Source of the DNA: Microstegium vimineum
Lineage: Eukaryota > Streptophyta > Magnoliopsida > Poales > Poaceae
Length of the DNA stretch: 64,000 nt
Assembly (NCBI GenBank): GCA_022036555.1
Contig: CM039131.1
Span: 33,816,455-33,880,454 of the forward strand
Reading direction: 5' to 3'
Each line of letters starts with the position of its first letter. Position 1 is the stretch's first letter. The notes below the pieces were generated by a model. It made no database searches, was not told where the DNA came from, and saw only the letters and a program-made list of their open reading frames with translations. Positions 32,575 through 48,660 of this stretch are shown here, in pieces. A program made the position numbers and the translations under genes.

Positions 32575-32679
32575 CGTTATCAACACTTTTGCTTCTCTTC
32601 TTTCTTCCCAGGGGAAGAATTAGAGCGTCGTTCTTATGAACACAATCTCATCATAGAGATTGATCTAATGGAGATTGAT

Positions 32680-32915
32680 CTACGAAGGTAACAAAGGTAA
32701 CAATGTCGTATCGTACGTCTGTTTGCGTCTTCACATATGTTCCCGTCTTTAGAGTTCACCTCTATCGAGGATACTTTGAAGGCGATCTACGAAGGTAACA
32801 ATGTCGAAGGTAACAAAGGTAACAATGTCGTATCGTACATCTGTTTCCGTCTTCACATCTGTTCCGTCTTCAGAGTTCACCTCCATCGAGGATATTTTGG
32901 AGGCCGCCGCAACCG
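32680..32915 (+). repeat. two-copy tandem repeat, 122-bp period
   Basis: Two copies with core CAATGTCGTATCGTAC at 32701 and 32823, followed in each by GTCTTCACAT, GAGTTCACCTC and TATCGAGGATA-type blocks. It lies in the leader of the copia-type element. Confidence 0.85.
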
Positions 32916-33794
32916 CAGCGATGTAGTGGTCCCCGCACCACCGTCCCGGCAATCGGCGGCATCATCTGCGGCATGCCCGCGGCTCCAGCTGCACTGGCTC
33001 CTCCAACGTTCTGTCATGTGCACGGCCTCGGCCTGTGCCCAGGCCTCATCCCGGCTCCATCGGCGGTGCTAGAAGTCGTCCCATCCAGCAGGCTGACAGC
33101 CGTTGTCCGTCGAGCCGGCACCTCCTATCCGGTCCACGCATCGCGGCCCGACGGCTGCGTTCTGCGGCTGCGCGGCCACGCGCCACGCCCGGCCCCGGCC
33201 GGACCTCCGCAAGGCCTTGCCCACGGCCGGCCCTGCGCAACCCCTATGTGGTTGGCTGGCCCAAGCAGCCAGCCTGCTCGCGCGCGTTCCTGCCCCGACG
33301 GCTTGTAGGCGTGCGGAGGACCGCTCCTCGCGTGGCTTTGCCCGCGACCGGATCCCGCGTCCCTGAGCGGCGGTCTGCTGGGCTCGGCGATGCCGAGCGC
33401 CCCTGGCGGGCAGCGGCTGGCCCGACCGAGGCTCCCCGTGCCGGCTCCCGGCAGCGGGCGCCCAGCCCGGCGGCGGCGGTTCTCCCCCCGTGGCTGGCAG
33501 AGGGCCCGCCCGCGGCTCTCCGCGCTGACCTCCTCCGGCGGCTGGCGTGCGGCCTCAGAAGCGCCGACCCCTCCACAGAGGGCGCTTCCAACTGCTACGG
33601 CGTCGGGCGCCTCGAGCGGCAGCAGCGGGTCCTCCCGCGGCTCCCCGCGTGGGGCCCCAGGCGAGTCAGTGCCCCCTCGATGGACGGCGGCGCCCCCGGG
33701 CGGCGGGCCCGCCCGCTCCCCGTTGCGGCTCCCCGAGCGAGCTCCCAGACGGCGGCGACGGTTGGCGCCCCCAAGGCCGGCGGCGGCGGGTGGA

Positions 33795-33835
33795 GGCGGT
33801 TAGGGTTCCAAACCCTAACCGCCCCGCTTTTATAT
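33795..33835 (+). promoter_or_regulatory. telo-box palindrome next to a TATA-like motif
   Basis: Perfect 13-bp inverted repeat GGCGGTTAGGGTT / AACCCTAACCGCC with a 3-base loop (33795-33823), containing the telo-box AAACCCTAA (33810-33818). A TATATG motif follows at 33831. The preceding 800 bp is GC-rich, what follows is AT-rich. It looks like a promoter border inside the element. Confidence 0.45.
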
Positions 33836-35336
33836 GCCGCGTGCCCCACCCCTCATGGGCTGGATGACCGGCCCAGGCCCAAGTTGGGGCCTGCGAGCTC
33901 TCAGCTTGGGCCAATCCATTTCAAATGATGTTTATGGGACAAATCTAGAGCGGTTTTTGCCCGTAGACGTTTCTATTTTGCATATTTATTTTGTGCAATT
34001 ATTTGTATTCCGCTTACAAGTACTTTGCTACTTTATTTTCATCAGCTTAGTTTGTCTTAATTTTAGACTGCTGATGTATTGCATTGTAAATATTTTTACC
34101 TTGCATTGGAATACAATTTTCGTACACGTTCAATGTGTTTTGTTCATTGCAATTCCCTATAACATGTACTTATGCAAATATTTTTATATGGTTACCTCAT
34201 TATTTATGAATAATCTCTAAAACTTTATATATTGATCATACACAAGGTAGTACCACAATTCTACTACGGGATCTACACTATGGTACACATAGTGATTATC
34301 CTCAACGTGCGTATCCAATATCAAGAAAGTTTTAGAACATATGACCTTCACCTTCACGGTGACTACTTTTATTCATCTCTCAAAATTTCCATACACAAGG
34401 TGTACCACAGTACTACCATGGGACTTGATCCTGAACATGTGTATCTAATTTTGAATATGAACCGCACCTACAGGTGATTGCCATAATTTACCTTTTAGAT
34501 TGGTCATACACAAGCTAGTATCTCAATACTACTGCAGGATCTACACTATGTCCATCAACTAGTGATTATCGGCATGTGTTTATCCAATCTAAATATTTAT
34601 TGCATAAGGTTTACACCGTTTTGAGTGTTTATTTTTTTTAAGCAATTGTCTCATAATTTGAGGTCTACACCATGTTTCTATAAACACGGTGACTACCTCT
34701 AAGTTGAATCACCCAATAAGGTCTATGTCATGTTTCTAACATTTGACTACCTTCAAAGTGTGATCAACCCATACGATTAGCATAAACACATGGGTTGACA
34801 TCTACTGCATATACACATATCTGCAGATTATGTTCCCTTATTACAAGGTCACCAATTTGGTTTGCACCTTCATATGTGTGTTAACATGCTAACATATAAT
34901 TATTGAGACTAGAACTTGGCCATGATTACTATTCATCATGATAGAAGTGATTTTCTCTCACCTATCCAACATGAGGTAAACACTACATGTGATTCAAGAT
35001 TCATTTTGATGTCACAATATTTGCATATGCCAATTCAAGACACATCTTGGATGTGAAGTTATTTAAGTAACCATTTGCTTAAATAAATAACAATCTATAG
35101 TGCATAATTTGGGACTCCTTTCTATCATTACAAAGTCTATGTTTTGGAAAAGATTTTACATCGTTTATTCCCACAGGAATGGATTCCATAACATTAGCAG
35201 CGACTTGGTCGCCTGTCCTTTATGGAATGGTCAATCTATAATCAAGTATTACCTTGAACCCCAATTTTTTTGCCTTTATTATTACTATATAATTTACTGT
35301 CCAAGTAAATTCATACATGATAAACTCATGTAGGAT

Positions 35337-38300
35337 ATGGCTAATATTTCCAGTTCAAATATTTCCAACCTCGCATTGGATGGAATTTATTTTCCTTACA
35401 TGGGCATTACAACTAAATGCTCAATCCATTCTGGATATTGCCACACTCGTATTTTTGCATTTTATGCACCTCCCATACTTGGATATTCAAATCTGAGTAT
35501 TCAAAGGAGTGAGATCCATCTACCTTTTGCAAATTTCTCATTAGGATTTCAACAAAGGTGTAATATTGCCCAAATCATAAATGATTGTTTGCTCATTCAT
35601 TTATCAAGGATCTTTGATCCATGGCAATACACAACACAATGGATCCTCAAGAATGCAAATGTCATTTTTCATTTAGAAAAGTGACCATGTGTGACAAATC
35701 TCGCATTTTCACAAAAATGTGATTGCACTATCCATACACAGAAAATACCAAATCAAATATTTGGTGAACTATACCTCCAACTCATTGGAGACAAGCGAGT
35801 TCTTTGGATCAATTTGAACTTCACTTCAACAAGCGAACGCTTGGAGAGGCCTTCATATTTCTGTTGAAAATACTATTAGCCTAATGTCATACTACCACAT
35901 GTAGTATGTTGTCCATTACCAAATAATATCATGTACCTCATACATGGTATATATATTCTATATGAGTGCAAATTCACACTTCAATATTGCCTCACAATAT
36001 ATAGAATTATTTGGGATTCTACTAGATGGAAAGGAATGTTGTTTAGTGGACAATTGTCCTAGTAACACAATTATGAGAGACCATGCTCTCTCTAAGGGTA
36101 TTCAATTAATCGTGGAAACATCGATGTATCCTAATTCTATAAATACCCCCATGATATTCTCATGTTACCAGTTGCATGGTTTCCATCCTGAAACTCAATA
36201 CTAAAAAGTGATGATGAAAATCTTCACTCAACTTAGTGCAACATACATGAAAACTACATAATTGTGCAAATTCCTTCCATGTCATCTAGGGTGTATTACA
36301 TACACACCAATCCCATATTATATGTTGCGTACAAAATATTTTTCTCTCTTGATTCCATCAAGATTTTGTCACATTTGCCTCAATATCATTCTATTTTAAG
36401 TACGATGAGAAAATTATTATCAATTCTATTTGTTACAACATCAATATGAGCCACCTAATTTCTTGAAGAAATTCAAGAACATACATGTGACTCTATTTGT
36501 CATTTTATGGACCATAAAGATACCATGTAATGCATATTTATGCATCTACAATATTTCCCTAAGAATGTGCCTTACTCATAAGGTACTACAAATCTGCCAA
36601 ACTCGTTGCTCAAATTCCTCAATTTAGAGCAAACGATCCTGGACGTAGGATCCAATCCATTTGTATGGAATAGTTTGGTTTTTCTTAGGGATTATATCAT
36701 TAAGTATCTTATGTTCATACATATAATGGCCCAACTGAATCTCTCATCGAGAGAATCAAGTTTGTTGTTTGATGCCCAAAATAGAATTGCAATTTACCAA
36801 CATCTAGTTGGTTGTATGCGGATTTACACACTGCATTATAAATCCAAATTCAGCAAACTGCAATCATACGACTCCCTCTATTGCAGCTAGTACATGGAAA
36901 TTTGGCCTATAGCTAAAATATTTCCCATCTGCGAATCGATAACGTTTTGCACGTATCGATATCACCACCGCAACACACATCAATGGGAATTTTTGGAGAT
37001 CAACCTAAGGTATCATTATCCGTCATTCAATAATACCTTAGATCTCTAATTGCGGATTCATCCATTGCCCGTATGTTGGACATATCTTTGAGGAAGATTT
37101 CAGGCATTAGGGGGAGACACTTACCACACATAGAATGCCAGAAATCAGAAAAGGATATCACTATTGATATTCGATCCTCATATCCACGTACCAAAGAATC
37201 TGAACCAACAATTTAGAATATCTTATATTTGCAACACATTGCAAATAGTCTGCCAAATACATTTACTTGTCATATGTATCACCAAATCCGATTCTCATTG
37301 AATGTGTCAGAAAGAGTGGAGGTACCTAACAAAACCACTCAACTCCCGAATTTTGATAAGAGGGGGAGAAGTATGGCCACATGCGGATATAGCTTCTTGC
37401 AAGCATCCTCGGATTAGGGGGAGATAATTCTCCAAGACAATATGTGCATATCAACATCAAGTTGATAGACATTATGGATATTTACTATCCAAAGCCTATG
37501 GATGTTTAACATCCAAAAGCCCAGCACAGCCTGTGCACAAATTTAGGCGTTGGGTCATTGGAACACCTTAACTCTGTTATTATGGGAAATAACATGGAGT
37601 TCAAAGGATCAATATTTCCACATGCTAAAATTGGTTCCATTGAATCAATCGCACAAAAGACTACAATTTGTCGACATACTCCTCAAAATTGCCTTGCACC
37701 TTATCTGGATCCAGACCACAAGTCCTAGGCAGGGTGTACAAACACTCACATTGGGTCAACCAAAGGTGGCAATTAAGGAGAATTGCTTTCACTCAATAGT
37801 GAGAAACTATTTCCGCTGAAATGACTTCTCCTCATAAGGTGGTGAAATAGTGAGAGCTTGTAGCACATGGTTTCACGCAGAGACCTAGCATAACATACCC
37901 ATAGGTATGTGTGGAAATTATGTTCTAATATTGATAATTGGCAGATCAAATTTGATTTGGATAGATTTGGATTATGAGTCCCAATAGACTTTGTATTCTG
38001 AATCAAAACACAAATCGCAACATACATTGTGTATAAATCAAGTCACTCCATGACTTGGACTAGTCAAGTTGATCGTGGTACAACTGACTAAGTGAGTTCC
38101 TTCCACAGAAGGATGCCTCCCATCTTGATGATTCACTTGTGTGACCATAATGAAATCTCATTGGATTTTATACATCTCATATGGCACATATAAAAACAAG
38201 CAGTCATAATGCAAGACGAAATTTGAGATGAAACATTTGGGTAAAACCAAATTATTCTTAAGTCTACAACTTAAGCACACACATCAGTCTTCCGATATTC

Positions 38301-39050
38301 AATTGATATTGTACACCAATATCCAAATAATATTGGACTATCATACTTCCAAAACTATGGTCATTCAATCCCTAAATATGGATCAATATCCATTCTGACC
38401 CTTGGGACAATAACCTTAGTGCCATCAAAGCGCAACTTCTATAACACCGAAAGGTGGGAGTCAAATGGATATCCATAGATATCTATATGGCATAAAGGAT
38501 CTGGATTTACTATGTAAATTAAGAAATGACTGTGGAGTATTGAAATATTGGTTCTTTAATCTCCATAATGCCATATCATATACTGATGGTATAGTGGTAA
38601 TCATGAGGTCATTATATTTGACTCTAGTGACTACTTCAACTCCTCATTTTGAAGTATTACATGAATGTGTATGCCTTCATTGAATGATCACTTTTGATTC
38701 CATCGAATCACTAATCATTATCTTCATAGATAATGCAACTTGTGTTGTTTGGATGTAAACAGGTTACATAAGAGCAATATCACTATATTGCCTTCTAGAA
38801 ATGTTTTATTCTCATGAAAGTGAGGAGATAAACATCTTGCAAACTAAATCAAGTGATAACATCACGAGATTTATTTACAAAGTTTCTACCAATTTCCACA
38901 TTTCTTAATGTGTTGTTGAGATTGGTATGCTATTACTTTGAGAGTTGCAAGGATCAGGGGGAGACTTCCCTTGAAACTTTAACATGTTCAAAGCATCATA
39001 TTATACTCTTTTCCTCTATGAGTTTTTCCTTGCATAGGTTTCTCATAGAA
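35337..39050 (+). pseudogene. scraps of copia gag and pol
   Basis: An ATG at 35337 opens MANISSSNISNLALDGI, resembling the start of grass copia gag proteins, but similarity fades at once. Around 37229-37360, HIANSLPNTF, SERVEVPNK and DKRGRS resemble the linker between integrase and RT. Repeated AGGGGGAGA motifs occur (37110, 37365, 37420, 38957). No catalytic motif of protease, integrase or RT could be found, and stops are frequent. Confidence 0.55.
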
Positions 39051-39458
39051 GGTTTTTAATGAGACAATATCAATGCAAGTCATATGGCATATCTCTTGTT
39101 TTCCCCACTGGGGTTTTTGTATGGGATATCTAAGACATACCTATGTCATATCTTCTATTTTCCCTTGCAGGGGTTTTTGAGAAGATATTAAAGACACATA
39201 ATTATAATTGTGATCCTCATATCATATTTATTGTCTCTAAACTTGATCACGGGTTTTCCTTTCAAGGTTTTTCCCATATGAGTTTACAATGAGACAATAA
39301 TCAATATATGTCATATCATTTTATCTTTATTTTTTCCACTGGGTTTTAAGGAGTTTTTAATGGCATATCTATATATTTTCTCTTTATTTTTTCCCACAGA
39401 GTTTTTGGAGGAATTAATCAATACATTGATCTCAAGGACGAATTCGATCAAGGGGGAG

Positions 39459-39738
39459 TGTTATGAATAATTCTATTAGGGTGATCTCAACCGCCCTCCT
39501 AGGATTCCCTCCGTCAAACTCCAACCGCACGTTTTCCCTTCACGGGGAAACTTCCCCCGCATGGGAACTTCCCACTACCACGGGATGTGCGTAGTGGTTA
39601 CTTGACGGGAGAGTTTCCTCCCCATAACCTCTCCATGTACTCTATGTATAAATATCATCTATGATCAATGGAATAAACTACAGGTTCATTTTGCCATTCA
39701 CTTGTCTCTTTTACTTTCTCTCAATTATACTCGCAACA
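39459..39738 (+). repeat. 3' LTR of the copia-type element
   Basis: 280 bp, TGTTATGAAT...CTCGCAACA, with a TATA motif (TATAAATA, 39647-39654) absent from the 5' LTR. It is followed by the target duplication AAGAG. Confidence 0.9.
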
Positions 39739-39743
39739 AAGAG

Positions 39744-40239
39744 ACCTACACGTTGTCGAGGAGGCAAGGTCTAGGCACGTGATGTGTAGCCATATTTTTT
39801 TTTATTTATCATTGTTTTTTCTTTACATTCCATATAATCCATATTTTTTATATATTTCTAATTTGTTTATGCTTGACCTTTTATAGCCACGATTATCTTC
39901 ATACGTACCGAAGTGCAACACATTGGTATACATGAATCACAGTTACATTTGATCATAGTTATATACAAGCATTAAAGATTTAACAGACAACAAAATAGAT
40001 AATTGTTGTATGCGTTGTCTATTTAGCTATCTATATGTAACGTGACATCATCATAGAGACAACAAGCTGTCTGTGTTGTACATGCCCTTAATTAAATGTT
40101 AGTTTAATGTCCATATTTAATTTCATAATATTAATATTTTACCATGCGATCCGTGTCTTTTCAGTAAAAAAGTTTAGTGTTGGTATTTAATTTTATAATA
40201 TTATCATTTTAATCATGAGAACTGTATGTTTTTAGTAAA
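39744..40239. other. AT-rich intergenic sequence
   Basis: No gene seen. It may be the body of the Helitron-like element whose 3' end lies at 40281. Its 5' end is not identified. Confidence 0.4.
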
Positions 40240-40281
40240 AATGTTTAGTTGCCCCGTAGCAACGCACGGGCACTGTACTAG
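40240..40281 (+). mobile_element. Helitron-like 3' terminus
   Basis: A short hairpin (GCCCCGT...ACGGGC, loop AGCAACGC) sits a few bases before CTAG (40278-40281), followed by T. This is the classic Helitron 3' end (hairpin, CTRR, insertion before T). The matching TC 5' end is not found, so length is unknown. Confidence 0.5.
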
Positions 40282-40395
40282 TTAAAAATAAGCGTATAAC
40301 GACCATTTTTTTGAAAAAAAAAAAACTATTCATGCTACATTACAAACACTAGTCTGCTCTACATGATTACACCAAAAAAATAAATAGAAACGGTA

Positions 40396-45279
<4,884 letters not shown>

Positions 45280-47779
45280 ATGGACGGCGGAGGAGAGGAC
45301 GGGAAGCAGCAGCCGCACCTGGTGCTGGCGCACAAGCTGTTCCTTCTGTCGCACCGCGACGTCGACGACCTCGCCAAGGTCGACCTACGCGCTGACGTGC
45401 TCGCGGCAGTCAAATCCGATGGTAGGACCGCCCCCCCCCCCCCCCCTCTCGTCGAGTCTGCTTCTAATTGCGGGAGGGATTTGGATTTGATATGTACTGG
45501 CTGCGGTTGGTGCAGACATGGCGGCTCTGTACGAGTCGCTGGCGGCGGACGGCGTACTGGAGATGGACGCGGCGCTGCTGGCCGAGATGCGGGCCAGGAT
45601 AGACGAGGAAATCCGGAAGCTCGACGAGAAGTGAGTAGATCTCGCCGCTTATGACCTTTTTTCCTGCTCGATCAAAGGCTGGCTCCTAGTGTCATATGCT
45701 GCGATTGCTGATGCATTTAGCTCTGTGACTGCACTGTTCCTAATTTGCTCGGCTCAGTTATAATTTAACCTTGAAAACCACTGGGTTTGTCAGTTATGCA
45801 CTGCTAGGCGCTATTACTGTCTTTCGGTTGGATTTTGTTTTCCCTAGCTGTTCCAGTTGTCTCTGAATGTTTAGTATAACTTTTGCACAGGCCGGAATAT
45901 AATTTATTCTTTTTTCTAAAATAAAATGTGGTTTGGACCTTATGATCTAACTGAATTGAGTTTGTTTAGTTTGTCCATAGCAATTGTTCTTGTCAGAACT
46001 TTACCGATGACTTGTGTGCCAGCATCAATAACATGGCATTTTGTGCTTGATAGGTTAGTGTTCATCCATCTAGATGGAAGGGGGGTGGTTAATTTTTTGT
46101 GCTTGATTGGTAGTGCCATCCATCCATCTAGATGGAAGGGCGGTGATCAATGATTGTAAATAGAGAACTCATGTTTGCACATGCAACTATCTATGTCATG
46201 CGGAATGGTGGATGATTGTAGATAAATAGAGATTATTTTGTTCACAAACAAAATCAATGATATCTCTCAAGGAAGGCTGGCATTTTCATGGTACATTAGA
46301 TTCTAAAGTTCATATCCTCTCTTTTGGTGCATCTGAAATTCTATGTAACCATTATGCTTGAGTGTCAGTATTTAGTCAGTAACTTCTCTTGGTTGATTTT
46401 TCTTATTTGTCAAGGATTGCCGATGCTGAGGAGAATTTGGGTGAGAGTGAAGTGCGTGAGGCCCATCTCGCCAAATCCTTGTATTTCATAAGGGTTGGGG
46501 AGAAGGTATATATCTTATGCGTTCTACATTTCTTAAGATTGTTAGTGTGTGCTCCAGACATGCTTACCTTGCCCAAATAATATAAATTTCAGGAGAAAGC
46601 ACTGGAGCAGCTTAAAGTTACTGAAGGAAAAACTGTAGCTGTTGGGCAAAAGATGGACCTGGTTTTCTACACACTACAAATTGGCCTTTTCTATATGGAC
46701 TTTGACCTCATCTCAAAGTCCATTGACAAAGCGAAAAAGTAAATCCAAATTCTTTTGGTTTATCTCTATTTCAAATTGGATTTGCATTGTGAAGCTGATA
46801 CAGTCTTCTCCTGATTGAAGCTTGTTTGAGGAAGGTGGTGACTGGGAGAGGAAGAACAGATTGAAAGTATATGAAGGATTGTACTGCTTGGCAACTAGAA
46901 ACTTCAAGAAAGCTGCTAGTTTATTCCTGGATTCAATTTCAACTTTCACAACGTATGAGCTGTTCACATATGATACATTTATCTTCTACACAGTCCTCAC
47001 GAGTGTTATCTCTCTGGACCGTGTATCTCTAAAACAAAAGGTACTCATCTTGTCTTCTTCAAGTTCTCTTCATTCCCCATTGCCTTGGATTGGATGTATG
47101 AACAACTAGGATCTTGGCAGGTTGTAGATGCACCTGAGATCTTAGCTGTAATTGGCAAAGTACCTCACCTCTCGGAGTTTCTCAATTCCCTCTACAATTG
47201 TCAGTACAAGTCATTTTTTATTGCATTCTGTAAGTAACGGAATCATTAATTCCACCCTTCATTTACTTATGATAAAAAAAATGCTCATGGATTATTATGG
47301 TGGGTCTAATCTTTGGGTTTCTCATCATTGGGTCATTTTTTTCAGCTGGCTTGACTGAACAGATCAAGTTAGACCGTTACTTGCAGCCTCATTTTCGCTA
47401 CTACATGCGTGAAGTGCGCATTGTTGTCTACTCACAATTTCTGGAGTCGTACAAGAGTGTGACAATGGAAGCCATGGCTGCTGCATTTGGCGTCACAGTT
47501 GACTTTATAGACCAGTAAGTGCAGTGTCAGCCATGCTTATATCCAAGTTTTAAGTGTTACTCACAAGCTTAACCTTTATTACCATTTCTGCCACTCCAAT
47601 GCAGGGAATTGTCACGCTTCATTGCTGCTGGAAAGCTCCACTGCAAGATAGACAAAGTTGCTGGTGTCTTGGAAACGAACCGGCCTGATGCCAGGAATGC
47701 CTTCTACCAGTCAACCATCAAGCAAGGAGACTTCCTGCTGAACCGCATCCAAAAGCTATCACGAGTTATTGACCTGTAG
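45280..47779 (+). CDS. RPN7: 26S proteasome non-ATPase subunit RPN7 (PSMD6 homologue)
   Basis: Eight exons: 45280-45421, 45516-45630, 46415-46505, 46593-46738, 46821-47040, 47121-47229, 47346-47514, 47605-47779. Phases agree and no stop occurs; total 388 residues, as expected for plant RPN7. It is a lid subunit of the 19S regulatory particle and acts in nucleus and cytosol to help assemble and hold the lid. The start MDGGGEDGKQ is followed by HKLFLLSHRD. Helical TPR-like repeats fill exons 3-5 (KALEQLKVTEGKT, ERKNRLKVYEGLYC). The C-terminal PCI domain spans exons 5-8 (VRIVVYSQFLESYKSVTMEA; ELSRFIAAGKLHCKIDK), ending in KLSRVIDL. Intron 1 holds a 16-C run (45431-45446). Intact and probably constitutive. 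Confidence 0.95.
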
Positions 47780-48660
47780 GCGAGAGCCCGTCATGCAGGA
47801 GCTCCCGGTGCATGACTTGTTAGGATGTATTATTTGCCTTGGCTCCTGGAGTGTACAAGCAGTGCTTGACTTTCAATCGGTCTCAGTTGAAGAAGCTTTT
47901 AGGGGTATTTATGTTCTGGGAAATTGCGTTTTGTACTTTTGTACCCTAACTACATGGAGCCGAAAAAATCATGGGCATTGCTTGTAGACGTTTCTTCATT
48001 GATGAATTGATCCCTTGTTTTGTCTCGCTAACTTATCGTTTTCCCTTTGCTAGTTTGCTAGCAGAAGTGACTTATCTATCAGGCAATTTTCACAACGAAC
48101 CATTATTCCTTAAGCATCAGTTGGTAGATAAGCAGAATCACTATTCTGTTACATCAAGCAACGATCGTCTAGAACGATGCTGTTTCGGCCGAAGGATGCT
48201 GTTCTGTTTCAGTCGAAGGATGCTGTTCTGAATAGGCGAATAGTAGGAAGTACAAACGAATCAAAAGTGGACGGACAGCTATGTCCCAATTCCCAGTAGC
48301 ATTTTGTACATATAATAATAATAACAACAATATAACACCACAAACAAGAACACAACGCTCACTGTCATTTCGGAATATAAACCACCCAAACTGCGTATCT
48401 GCAATAAAAAATCGACGCTGTTTATTGGACTATATGGTAATTCTGATTAATGTTACTACACATGCCAAATCTCTCAAATTCCTCTGTATGTGTACATTTT
48501 GAACATACAGTTCTGACAAAACCAAACACATCCTACCCACCTACAACAGGGGCAAACCAACGTAAAAATTTCCCAAAGCTAAAATCACAACCCATGTTCC
48601 AGGAGATCTCGCACAAGAGTCAAAGTGTTACACGGCTGCGGCTGATATGGGTGGGCTATT
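47780..48660. other. 3' UTRs of RPN7 and the PP2A gene (convergent)
   Basis: The two genes converge here, 881 bp apart. A short direct repeat (GAAGGATGCTGTTCTG) occurs at about 48193 and 48217. No other gene seen. Confidence 0.6.

Larger units (their letters stand above)
32407..39738 (+). mobile_element. copia-type LTR retrotransposon with decayed interior
   Basis: Exact 5-bp target duplication AAGAG (32402-32406, 39739-39743). LTRs at 32407-32574 and 39459-39738 both start TGTTA and end CAACA. A purine tract (AAGGGGGAG, 39450-39458) lies just before the 3' LTR, and the sequence CGTTATCAACAC follows the 5' LTR where the primer-binding site is expected. The interior is about 6.9 kb, GC-rich for 1 kb (32930-33900), then very AT-rich, with only scraps of gag and pol. 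The small LTR divergence contrasts with the absence of any open pol frame. Confidence 0.9.

Noticed and set aside
33035..33928. 297-codon GC-rich frame inside the copia-type element
   Set aside because: Ala/Arg/Pro-rich in all frames, open on both strands, no homology recognised; composition effect.
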